Origin: Mariniflexile sp. AS56
GTDB taxonomy: Bacteria > Bacteroidota > Bacteroidia > Flavobacteriales > Flavobacteriaceae
DNA: 64,000 nucleotides
Direction of reading: 5' to 3'
Assembly (NCBI RefSeq): GCF_030552475.1
Contig: NZ_JAUPED010000004.1
Coordinates: forward strand, 1 to 64,000
Position numbers and translations under genes: made by a program. Below the pieces are notes generated by a model. It was given only the letters and a program-made list of their open reading frames with translations. It was not told the DNA's origin and made no database searches. Below are positions 17,634 through 25,450 of this stretch, in pieces; position 1 is the first letter of the stretch; each line of letters starts with the position of its first letter.

Positions 17634-17829
17634 ATGTTTTTAAATAAATTAAACATTGGTTTAATTCTGGGTTTTGCTGTACAATAGAAAGAATGAATTG
17701 ATGTAATTCTTCTAACTCATGTGGTAGCAACCGTTGGGCTGCTTTTTGTACTTCTTTGCAAAACAATGATGCATCAAAACTGACTTTATTGAGCACAGTT
17801 TTAGTATAATCAAGCATTGCTCTTGCCAT
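17632..17829 (-). CDS. Small conserved hypothetical protein (65 aa)
   Basis: Short, mostly helical, soluble protein with motifs MARAMLDYTKTVLNKVSFD, LLPHELEEL and a C-terminal NPELNQCLIYLK. I recall near-identical small proteins in many Flavobacteriia, so I take it as real. It has two cysteines (about 24 and 59) and no signal. Its stop is inside the terminator it shares with oxyR. Function unknown; position beside oxyR is its only clue. Confidence 0.75.
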   Translation of the reverse strand: MARAMLDYTKTVLNKVSFDASLFCKEVQKAAQRLLPHELEELHQFILSIVQQNPELNQCLIYLKT

Positions 17830-18085
17830 AGTGTTATTGGATTTTAGGTTTAATTTAAAAGTAGATTTTTTGTATAAGCTATGTTGTTTATTGAGAATAT
17901 AAATTTACTGAATTTTATCAAGAAACTCTCAATTTTAGTCAAAATTAACAATTTATTATCCTAAAATTCATATTAAATTATAACGCAAAAACAACATCAA
18001 TAACAAGTTAAAACTTACAAATACTTGCTATAGCCCACTGATATCAATCAACTTAAGTCTTCAAAATACAAACAAAAACTGACTT
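17830..18085. other. AT-rich intergenic stretch
   Basis: I see no gene, repeat or clear RNA structure here. It should contain the promoter of the 65-aa gene; no TAnnTTTG box is obvious. Confidence 0.6.
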
Positions 18086-18187
18086 TTAAAAACGATTATC
18101 GCCATCTAAAATATTACCTAAACCACCTAAAACACTACCTTCCCTTCTATCTTTGCTAACACCTTGCGGTGCAGAGGCCAAAAACAC
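18086..18187 (-). pseudogene. C-terminal remnant of an AIM24-family gene
   Basis: Read on the minus strand this encodes 31 residues and a stop that match the last residues of the intact AIM24-family protein at 22814-23614: both end [14 protein letters not shown] then TAA. By hand count about 84 of 96 bases and 27 of 31 residues agree, and most base changes are silent. Beyond about 18187 an in-frame stop appears and similarity ends. It is therefore the tail of a second, diverged paralogue, now truncated. No start codon or promoter remains. Confidence 0.85.
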
Positions 18188-18256
18188 TACCAATCAATCG
18201 TATGCATCAATTTAATGCGCTTAATATTAAGTATAATACTAGGAAACGTAATGAAT

Positions 18257-18286
18257 TAAAGAGAGCCCCGTATGAGACTCTCTTTA
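18257..18286. terminator. Terminator hairpin after the Asp-box protein gene
   Basis: Perfect 9-bp stem TAAAGAGAG / CTCTCTTTA with a 12-nt loop, 6 bp beyond the stop codon of the minus-strand gene. There is no long U run, so efficiency is uncertain. Confidence 0.6.
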
Positions 18287-18292
18287 ACTAAT

Positions 18293-20971
18293 TTACTTTA
18301 TAATCACTTTCTGAGTATACATTCTATCTTTACTAATCAATCTTAATATATATGTTCCAGCAGATTTATCCTTTAATGGAATTTCTGAATTTGAAACATT
18401 TAAGTCTCCTTTTAGTACTTGTTCTCCTAAAATATTGTACAAATAGTATTGATAAGTATTATCATCATTATTAAATAATTTCACATTTACAACTCCATTA
18501 GTTACTGGATTAGGAAATAATACAGGTGCTTTAGAATCAGCCACAGAAATCTCATGAGTTGCAAGTGTTTGCGTACTTAAATCTGTCTCCCAACTTCCTC
18601 TACCATAAGTTGCTGCTCTAAGTTTTCCTGTTGTTGGAGATGAGTAAAATATCTCTAAATCTTGCACGGCACATTTTGGCAAATCAGTCAAAAAAGGAAC
18701 TGCTGAAGCAACTAAATTATCTATAGCATACACCCCCAAATCTGCACCTACATATACTTCATCATTCACACTATTCTTTCTATATACAATGGTGTTCATT
18801 GGTATATTAGGAAGTCCATTAGATACATTTATCCAATTAGCACCACCATCAACAGTTTTGTATACTTTTTCATCATCTGCATATCCAGAAAAAACAACCC
18901 AAACCTTTGATGCATCTGTATTTGAAACCGTTAAGTTTTTTAACCTAACAACACCAACCGGTAAACCAGCCGTAATATCACTCCAAGTCGACCCCGCATT
19001 TATAGATTTTGAAATAACATTCTCCTTAATTACATAGATAACAGAATTATTGCTAGGTGCAACTTCAAATCTCAAAATATTGCTTGCAGCAGGATTTGGA
19101 GGCGTCACCCCTGTTTTAGTATATGTAATATCCTCATTTCCAGAAAACAAATCTGTTGAAACATACAAATCTGGGCGTCCACCTATATAAACGATATCCA
19201 CATTAATTGGATCTTGTTGAATAGGACTAAACCATTCGCCACTTGGCATATCTGGATACCAAGGAATATCTGAATAACTAGCTCCACCATTAGTTGTATA
19301 AAAGAAAGCTCCGTTAGTTGTAGAAGACACCATGAAATCATCATTAGTTCTATCAATAAAACCATCTTCACCATCACCTCCACTTAATACAGACCAAGAT
19401 CCATTATTATATTTTAAAGAGCCTATATCTTGTAATCCTGCAAAGAATAAATTTTCAGTAATTTCAGATAACTCAATATTAGTTTGTTGACCAACAGCAA
19501 TATTCCCTGTGACATCCGTCCATGTAACACCATCATCAGTAGTTTTGGAAATACCCCCATCTGTAGTAGTAAAAAAGGTAGTATTATTACCTGGCATATA
19601 CGCAATGTACTGAATATCCGCATGAATATAAGGTTCTGGTTGCTTATTCCTTCCTGGATGAAGCGGATTAACTCCTAACCAATAAGTAATACGTGTCCAA
19701 TTCACACCACCATCCGTAGATTGCCATTGGTTAATACCGCCAATAGTAATTTTATTGACATTAATTGGTGAAACTGCTATGGCAAGATCGTGGAATGCTT
19801 GACCACCTACAGAAGAGGACGTTGGAGCCGCATCTGAATGCAAAATATTTGGTGTAGAAGCTGTTGATTGTTTAGAAAAGTTATCCCCACTATCTGTTGA
19901 ACGATAAAATCCTTCAAATCCTTGATCACTACTTCTTCCTATAATAGCATATACATAATTTGAATTAGCTTCTGTTACAGCTAGTTCAATGCGCTCAACA
20001 GCCGAATAGTTTGGTAATACTCCTGATAAATCTGAATTTGGAGTCCAATTAATTCCACCATCTATTGATTTGTAAATTTCTTTACCTGCAGCATACACAA
20101 TTGATGAGCTTTGTGGTTTATATTCGATATCAGATAAAAAAGTAATAGGTTGGCTAGCTGAACCATTTGGAGATTGAGCCGTAGCCCACCCGTCGGTTGT
20201 TCTAAATATACCACCATCAGTAGTCACCATCATAACCAATGGGTTATTTGGATCCATAATAATTTTTGTGATTTTATAATTATCTAATGCCGTCCACACT
20301 AAGCCTGTTGTATTCCAATTTAAACCACCATCAGTAGATTTCAAAACACCTATACTTCTTCTATCACTTTCCTTATCTCCCGTAGCTAAATACATTAAAT
20401 TAGGATTTGTAGGATGAATAACTAAACCTGAACAACCTATAATAGGTAAATAATCTGAATGAGTAGACCAAGAGCTACCACCATTAGTCGTTTTCCAAAG
20501 TCCACCATCTGGAGCACCTACATACATTGTGGTTGCTGGATTAATTGGATCAAAAGTCACAAAATTCAATCTTCCAGAGCCAGAATCATATCCAGATGCT
20601 ATTGAATTCTGATTTAAAGACACCCAATTGGAAGTCGCCAAAGATGCTTTCATTTTACTATTTGCATTTTTAGCCAATTCGTTATTGTAATTTTTTTGCC
20701 ACTCAATAAAATTCGGGTAAGTGAATGACGGTAATGACATATTACCTGATGGATAAATCTTATCAGCTATTTGATTTTCCCAACGTTTAAAAATTTTATA
20801 TCCCTGACCTTTTCCGGGAGTTTTAGCCTTCCAAAATTTATTAAATTTTGCCTGAACATCATAAAACGTTTCATTTTTACTAGTACCCATTTTAGCCCAA
20901 CTTTTATCATTCTGTCCAAACGATAATATGGAAAAAAATACAGTTAATACAAGTGTGTAGAGTTTTCTCAT
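18293..20971 (-). CDS. Secreted Asp-box (sortilin/VPS10-like) beta-propeller protein with T9SS sorting domain
   Basis: Exported protein with a signal peptide (MRKLYTLVLTVFFSILSFGQ). A large propeller is built from about ten BNR/Asp-box motifs, such as KTTNGGSSW, KSTDGGLNW, KSIDGGINW, QSTDGGVNW, KTTDDGVTW and KTVDGGANW. A C-terminal type IX secretion sorting domain (LFPNPVTNGVVNVKLF ... GTYILRL ... QKVIIK) spans about residues 815-892. It is probably displayed on or released from the cell surface. The propeller need not be an enzyme; binding or adhesion is as likely. Its neighbour upstream is a TPR/LuxR-type regulator on the same strand. Confidence 0.88.
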   Translation of the reverse strand: MRKLYTLVLTVFFSILSFGQNDKSWAKMGTSKNETFYDVQAKFNKFWKAKTPGKGQGYKIFKRWENQIADKIYPSGNMSLPSFTYPNFIEWQKNYNNELAKNANSKMKASLATSNWVSLNQNSIASGYDSGSGRLNFVTFDPINPATTMYVGAPDGGLWKTTNGGSSWSTHSDYLPIIGCSGLVIHPTNPNLMYLATGDKESDRRSIGVLKSTDGGLNWNTTGLVWTALDNYKITKIIMDPNNPLVMMVTTDGGIFRTTDGWATAQSPNGSASQPITFLSDIEYKPQSSSIVYAAGKEIYKSIDGGINWTPNSDLSGVLPNYSAVERIELAVTEANSNYVYAIIGRSSDQGFEGFYRSTDSGDNFSKQSTASTPNILHSDAAPTSSSVGGQAFHDLAIAVSPINVNKITIGGINQWQSTDGGVNWTRITYWLGVNPLHPGRNKQPEPYIHADIQYIAYMPGNNTTFFTTTDGGISKTTDDGVTWTDVTGNIAVGQQTNIELSEITENLFFAGLQDIGSLKYNNGSWSVLSGGDGEDGFIDRTNDDFMVSSTTNGAFFYTTNGGASYSDIPWYPDMPSGEWFSPIQQDPINVDIVYIGGRPDLYVSTDLFSGNEDITYTKTGVTPPNPAASNILRFEVAPSNNSVIYVIKENVISKSINAGSTWSDITAGLPVGVVRLKNLTVSNTDASKVWVVFSGYADDEKVYKTVDGGANWINVSNGLPNIPMNTIVYRKNSVNDEVYVGADLGVYAIDNLVASAVPFLTDLPKCAVQDLEIFYSSPTTGKLRAATYGRGSWETDLSTQTLATHEISVADSKAPVLFPNPVTNGVVNVKLFNNDDNTYQYYLYNILGEQVLKGDLNVSNSEIPLKDKSAGTYILRLISKDRMYTQKVIIK

Positions 20972-21085
20972 TTTGATTATAAATTAATTAATTTTCATAC
21001 AAATATCGTCAACCTTTTAGCACAACACGGCAAAAACAACTACACAACAACTACACACAAACAAATAATAGATATAATTATAGCT

Positions 21086-22708
21086 TTAAACCCTACTTTT
21101 CTGAGGAAACTCGGTCTTGGTGTCTTTAAATTTCTGGTTCAGAAAATCTGCTAAAGTAAGATCACTTTCTTGAAGATTCATTTTTTTTGAAATACGATAT
21201 CGCTTACCTTCTATCGCCCTTGTGGAAGAATTTACAAATAGGGCAATTTCTTTGCTTTTAAATCCTACGAAGAGGTAGTAACAAATAATTAACTCGGAGT
21301 CATTTAATTGAGGGTAACCATTTCGTAACTGTGTGAAAAATTCAATATTAAGTTCATTAACCAACTCCAGTTGATTTTCCATTTTATCTAACAACATTGA
21401 CGAATCTAATTGAAGATTTTTAAATAAATCCTTTATTTTTATACGTTGATTAACACCTGCATCCAAAGATGATATGTGTTTTATTTCTTTCTTAACATCA
21501 CTTATATAATCTTCTAATCCTCGGACCTTAACTTTTAATTTTTCGTGGTTTGATTTTAAATAAGTGTATTCATTATTACTTTTCTCAAAATGTTTTATTG
21601 TTTTTTTTGATTTCTTGCTTTTAAAAATAAAAAGTACAATTAACGCTATCAACACAAAAATCAAGACTACTACCCATTTAAAATTGTTCTTAAGTTTAGC
21701 TTTTTCAATTTTTAATTCAGATTCAGAAATCAATAAGGAATCTCCCAGATTCAAACTAGCATCCATTGTTTTACTCAACACCTCATTTTCAAAATACTTT
21801 AATGAATCTATGTAATTATTTTTATATTCAAAATCTTTAATATAATCATAGTAGTCAACATGAAGGCTATAGAAATTTCGCCTATCAACCTCATTCATCG
21901 CATTTCGTAATTCCTTAGATTGAGATATATAATATTGCGTGGAGTCGATATTCTTTTTTTTAAAATGCAAATTTGACATACTTCCATAAATGGTTGCTAA
22001 ATGCGATTTATATAATGCCAAAGAAAGCGTGGAGTTTTCTTCTAAAGATTTAAAAATTTTAAAATATTTATGAGAATTACTTATATCTCCCAGATCGAGA
22101 TAATTTGAGGTTAACATAAATAACGCATACATATAGTAATAAGCATCTTCTTTAATGCTTTTATAAACTTCTAATTGTTCTAAAATCAATTTATTACTAG
22201 ACTGATAATTCCCATTATAAAATTCTACATAGGCAGGCATTTGCATGACTTCTAGTAAACCATTTTTATTACCACTAAGAGTGTAATATCTTTTGGCCGC
22301 CTCCAAATACTTAAAAGCACTTGTGTCTTTTTTTATCAAATATGTATTATAAAAAAGCTCTAAAGAAGCTTTACCTGCAACATCATAGTTTTCTTCAAGT
22401 TCTGCATATTTTAATGCAAGGACGTAATTTTGATAAAGCTTCAATCTTTCATGATTTCTATCACTAATCAAGGCCCTTAAATCATAATAACAGGCAAGAT
22501 GCCCTATTATATTTTTTTTTAATGGTTCGGGAATTGAATCCAAATATACAGCGGCAACTTTTGGAGATTCGTTTAATATATTATAAGCAGAATCAATATA
22601 CTTTAAATAGCGCCCTTCATGACTGTTTTGCGAAAGAACAGTAAAACATAATAAAAAAACCAGTAATAATAGATATGGATGTGAGAGTCTCAATTTCAAA
22701 AAATACAA
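21086..22708 (-). CDS. TPR-membrane-LuxR-type transcriptional regulator
   Basis: Single-pass regulator typical of Bacteroidota. It has a signal or anchor at residues 11-27, an extracytoplasmic tetratricopeptide-like helical region (about 30-310), a membrane helix at 343-364 (WVVVLIFVLIALIVLF) and a coiled coil to about 420. A LuxR/GerE-like helix-turn-helix follows at about 463-525 (LNDSELIICYYLFVGFKSKE, then a STRAIEGKRYRISKKM recognition region). The start is TTG at 22708; no ATG is available nearby, so the exact start is uncertain. It probably senses an envelope signal and controls nearby genes, perhaps the Asp-box protein downstream. Confidence 0.78.
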   Translation of the reverse strand: MYFLKLRLSHPYLLLLVFLLCFTVLSQNSHEGRYLKYIDSAYNILNESPKVAAVYLDSIPEPLKKNIIGHLACYYDLRALISDRNHERLKLYQNYVLALKYAELEENYDVAGKASLELFYNTYLIKKDTSAFKYLEAAKRYYTLSGNKNGLLEVMQMPAYVEFYNGNYQSSNKLILEQLEVYKSIKEDAYYYMYALFMLTSNYLDLGDISNSHKYFKIFKSLEENSTLSLALYKSHLATIYGSMSNLHFKKKNIDSTQYYISQSKELRNAMNEVDRRNFYSLHVDYYDYIKDFEYKNNYIDSLKYFENEVLSKTMDASLNLGDSLLISESELKIEKAKLKNNFKWVVVLIFVLIALIVLFIFKSKKSKKTIKHFEKSNNEYTYLKSNHEKLKVKVRGLEDYISDVKKEIKHISSLDAGVNQRIKIKDLFKNLQLDSSMLLDKMENQLELVNELNIEFFTQLRNGYPQLNDSELIICYYLFVGFKSKEIALFVNSSTRAIEGKRYRISKKMNLQESDLTLADFLNQKFKDTKTEFPQKSRV

Positions 22709-22751
22709 GATTTCAATGGATAAATAATAACATCTACAAAAGTAGAAAAAT

Positions 22752-22759
22752 CAAATTTA
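22752..22759 (-). promoter_or_regulatory. -7 box of the TPR/LuxR regulator
   Basis: Reads TAAATTTG on the minus strand, 44 bp before the assigned TTG start, compatible with a leader of about 40 nt. Confidence 0.4.
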
Positions 22760-22813
22760 AAAACGATGTATTTTCAGACATTACTATGAAATAAATCTTA
22801 ATGTTCCTGATTT

Positions 22814-23614
22814 TTAAAAACGATTATCGCCATCTAAAATATTACCTAAACCACCTAGAATACTACCCTCACCTCTATCTTTTCCGCCACCTTGTGGTGC
22901 AGATGCTAATACACGCCCCGCCAACCTACTAAATGGTAATGATTGGATATAAACAACACCCGGACCTTGAAGTTTGGCAAAAAATAAGCCTTCACCACCA
23001 AAAACAGTATTCTTAATACCGCCCACAAACTCGATATCATAATCAATATCTTGAGTAAAACCGACAATACAACCGGTATCTACACGTAAAGTTTCACCGC
23101 GCTGCAATACTTTTTTGGCCATGGTACCACCTGCATGAACAAATGCCATACCATCACCCTCTAATTTTTGCATAATAAAGCCTTCACCCCCAAATAGACC
23201 GCGACCTAATTTTTTGGAAAACTCGATACCCACGCTCACGCCTTTGGCTGCACATAAAAACGCGTCTTTTTGACAAATAAACTTGCCACGGAATTCTGTG
23301 AGATCAATCGGGATAATTTTACCAGGATACGGCGATGCGAAGGATACATTTTTCTTTCCTACTACAGTATTGTAAAAGGCCGTCATAAACAAACTTTCGC
23401 CTGTTAGAATACGTTTCCCGGCACCCAATATAGAACCAAGAAAGCCTTGGTTTTTAGTAGAACCATCACCAAAAATGGTTTCCATTTTAATGCCATCATC
23501 CATCATCATAAAACTACCTGCCTCGGCAATAACACCTTCTTGCGGGTCGAGTTCTATTTCTACATATTGCATTTCTTCTCCGTAGATTCTATAGTCAATT
23601 TCGTGTGCTGTCAT
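22814..23614 (-). CDS. AIM24-family (TIGR00266) protein
   Basis: Soluble beta-rich protein of the AIM24/TIGR00266 family. Typical features are [20 protein letters not shown] near the N-terminus, [13 protein letters not shown], a Gly-rich core ([31 protein letters not shown]) and the tail [13 protein letters not shown]. Length 266 aa is normal. Biochemical function in bacteria is unclear. A truncated copy of its last 31 codons lies 4.7 kb away at 18086-18187. Confidence 0.85.
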   Translation of the reverse strand: MTAHEIDYRIYGEEMQYVEIELDPQEGVIAEAGSFMMMDDGIKMETIFGDGSTKNQGFLGSILGAGKRILTGESLFMTAFYNTVVGKKNVSFASPYPGKIIPIDLTEFRGKFICQKDAFLCAAKGVSVGIEFSKKLGRGLFGGEGFIMQKLEGDGMAFVHAGGTMAKKVLQRGETLRVDTGCIVGFTQDIDYDIEFVGGIKNTVFGGEGLFFAKLQGPGVVYIQSLPFSRLAGRVLASAPQGGGKDRGEGSILGGLGNILDGDNRF

Positions 23615-23781
23615 TTTATTTGTTTTTTGTTGATTCGGTTATTAGTTGACTTGTTCCCCGTTTTGTTACAAATACTTTGAAAATTGGTGCATTTTGTTAA
23701 TTGTAAAGTCACTAAGACTTAAAGTATCAAAGGTTCTAAGAAAAAAAAAGCCAAAAAAACCTAAACACTTCATTCAATCCA

Positions 23782-23846
23782 TGACTGTGACTGTGACTGT
23801 GACTGTGACTGTGACTGTGACTGTGACTGTGACTGTGACTGTGACT
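23782..23846. repeat. Hexanucleotide microsatellite (tgactg)n, about 10.8 copies
   Basis: Perfect run of tgactg units in the gap between the AIM24-family gene and the DUF4442 gene, 6 bp from the stop of the latter. It creates a false Val-Thr repeat frame. Such runs often change length by slippage. Confidence 0.95.
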
Positions 23847-23851
23847 AAAAC

Positions 23852-24307
23852 CTAACTCTTCACTTTTATACTCCATTCAAATAGAAAAGTAGAAACATCT
23901 ACACCTTCTTCATTCACACCAACAGATTTCATACTTACGGTTTGCCCTTCTCCCGTATCAATTGCTTTTTGAAGTGCTGCATCTATTAAGGTGCCGTCAT
24001 TACAGGTAAAGGTTATTTTTCCTGTGGCTTTTTTTGTAAATGTGGCCGAATTGGAAGTAACTAACATGGACACTCGCTTCCCCGATTCCTTAATTTTTGT
24101 CATCATTAAAGCTCCTGTCGAAAACTCTGCCGCCATACCTTGTACCGCCCAAAACATAGACTTAAATGGATTTTGATTAATCCACCTATGAGTTACGGTT
24201 ACTACACATTTACTGGCATCTATATGTCTTGTGCGAACACCACAAAGAAAGGCCGATGGTAGTTTAAGCATGGTAAAAGAGTTTAGTTTACTGGGAGTTA
24301 CGTTCAT
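23852..24307 (-). CDS. DUF4442 hotdog-fold protein
   Basis: About 150-residue protein of the DUF4442 group, which has a thioesterase-like hotdog fold. Visible family features are the LPSAFLCGVRTRHID opening, the NPFKSMFWAVQGMAAEFSTG helix and the NSATFTKKATGKITFTC strand pair. A CoA- or ACP-thioester substrate is possible but not shown. The gene stands alone with its 3' end 6 bp from a microsatellite. Confidence 0.8.
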   Translation of the reverse strand: MNVTPSKLNSFTMLKLPSAFLCGVRTRHIDASKCVVTVTHRWINQNPFKSMFWAVQGMAAEFSTGALMMTKIKESGKRVSMLVTSNSATFTKKATGKITFTCNDGTLIDAALQKAIDTGEGQTVSMKSVGVNEEGVDVSTFLFEWSIKVKS

Positions 24308-24417
24308 GATAATATATTTATTTTTTCACTAAGTTATGAAAATTAATGCCAGATTAGAAATGTTAATTTTATGTTAAAATTAGGTACTATGCGTAACATA
24401 ATACCTTTTTAAAGACA

Positions 24418-24425
24418 TATATTTG
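24418..24425 (+). promoter_or_regulatory. -7 box of the DUF4870 gene
   Basis: TATATTTG is a perfect TAnnTTTG box 29 bp before the start codon. No obvious -33 TTTG at the expected distance. Confidence 0.5.
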
Positions 24426-24454
24426 TATAAGCAACTATTATACGTTTTAAAATC

Positions 24455-24901
24455 ATGATAGATAATCACCAAAAAAACATCGCCACATTTATTCATTTAT
24501 CAACCTTTAGTAGGTTTATTATTCCGTTTGGGAATTTTATTGGACCAATTATATTATGGGCTGCCAATAAAGATAAATCGGAGTTTATAGACGCCCATGG
24601 CAAGCAAGCTATTAATTTTCAAGTTAGCATTTTACTTTACGCCATTATTATAGGCGCTATAACGGTACCGTTTTTTCTTTTTAAAATTTTTAGTGGTTTT
24701 GACTTTATAGACTTTAATGGCTTCCAAGATTTTCATATTAATATAGGCAAACCGTCTCCCCTTTTATATATAGGTGGTGGTTTGGGTATTTTAGCTGTTG
24801 CTGGTTTTATTATTAAACTCGTTTTAATTGTAACGGCTAGCTTAAAAGCAAAGGATGGTGTTTATTATAAATACCCGTTTACAATCAATTTCTTAAAGTA
24901 A
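24455..24901 (+). CDS. DUF4870 small membrane protein
   Basis: A 148-aa protein with three or four membrane helices typical of DUF4870 (Tic20-like): FSRFIIPFGNFIGPIILWAA, then KQAINFQVSILLYAIIIGAI, and a final helix near residues 105-128. The family motif of a conserved Asp/His followed by GKQAINFQ is visible (DAHGKQAINFQ). Function unknown. It lies upstream of the PadR-PspC genes but is separated from them by about 210 bp that contain a dispersed repeat element. Confidence 0.83.
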   Translation: MIDNHQKNIATFIHLSTFSRFIIPFGNFIGPIILWAANKDKSEFIDAHGKQAINFQVSILLYAIIIGAITVPFFLFKIFSGFDFIDFNGFQDFHINIGKPSPLLYIGGGLGILAVAGFIIKLVLIVTASLKAKDGVYYKYPFTINFLK

Positions 24902-24935
24902 TTGACCTATGAAATAAAAAAGTAAAAAGCACATG

Positions 24936-25027
24936 GCACCGCGTTAGGGATTGCAGTGAAAAGCCCACAGCGAGGCACGAGCGAGGACTTGAAACGTAAA
25001 GCCCGACCCTTGTGGGAACGCCCAAAG
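24936..25027. repeat. Dispersed structured intergenic element, copy 2
   Basis: Matches the element at 2890-2990: it opens gcaccgcgttagggattg and ends aacgcccaaag. The middle differs: copy 1 has a 22-bp perfect hairpin where copy 2 has gcgaggcacgagcgag. Both copies lie between genes. It could be a mobile palindromic repeat or a structured RNA; the sequence alone does not decide. Confidence 0.8.
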
Positions 25028-25110
25028 AGAAAAAATAAAATTTCATCAAATAACAATCATCAAATCAATCAAAAAATGAACAGTTTCACATTATTAAAAC
25101 GCTTTAGAAC

Positions 25111-25449
25111 ATGAAGATAGAAAACACAAAAGCACAAATGCGTAAAGGGGTTCTAGAATTCTGCATACTATCGGTCTTAAAAGACGACGATGCGTATGTT
25201 GCAGAAATTTTACAGACTTTAAAAGACGCAAAACTGCTAGTGGTTGAAGGCACTATTTACCCACTACTTACCAGATTAAAAAATGCTGGACTCCTTAATT
25301 ACCGATGGGAAGAATCAACCTCGGGACCGCCCAGAAAATATTATGGTTTAACCGAAACCGGCAAGTTATTTTTAACCGAATTAAACACAACGTGGAGTGA
25401 ATTACAAAACGCTGTAAACTTAGTAACCAACACCAAAAAACAACATTAA
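25111..25449 (+). CDS. PadR-family transcriptional regulator
   Basis: Small winged-helix regulator (112 aa). PadR signature: MRKGVLEFCILSVLKDDDAY at the N-terminus, VVEGTIYPLLTRLKNAGLL as recognition helix and wing, and KYYGLTETGK. One base separates its stop from the PspC-domain gene, so they form one operon that PadR likely regulates, as is common for PadR-PspC pairs. Confidence 0.92.
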   Translation: MKIENTKAQMRKGVLEFCILSVLKDDDAYVAEILQTLKDAKLLVVEGTIYPLLTRLKNAGLLNYRWEESTSGPPRKYYGLTETGKLFLTELNTTWSELQNAVNLVTNTKKQH

Positions 25450-25450
25450 A

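Noticed and set aside
23646-23855. Frame with Val-Thr repeats over the hexamer array
   Set aside because: It is only the translation of a microsatellite; hexamer repeats always give such frames.
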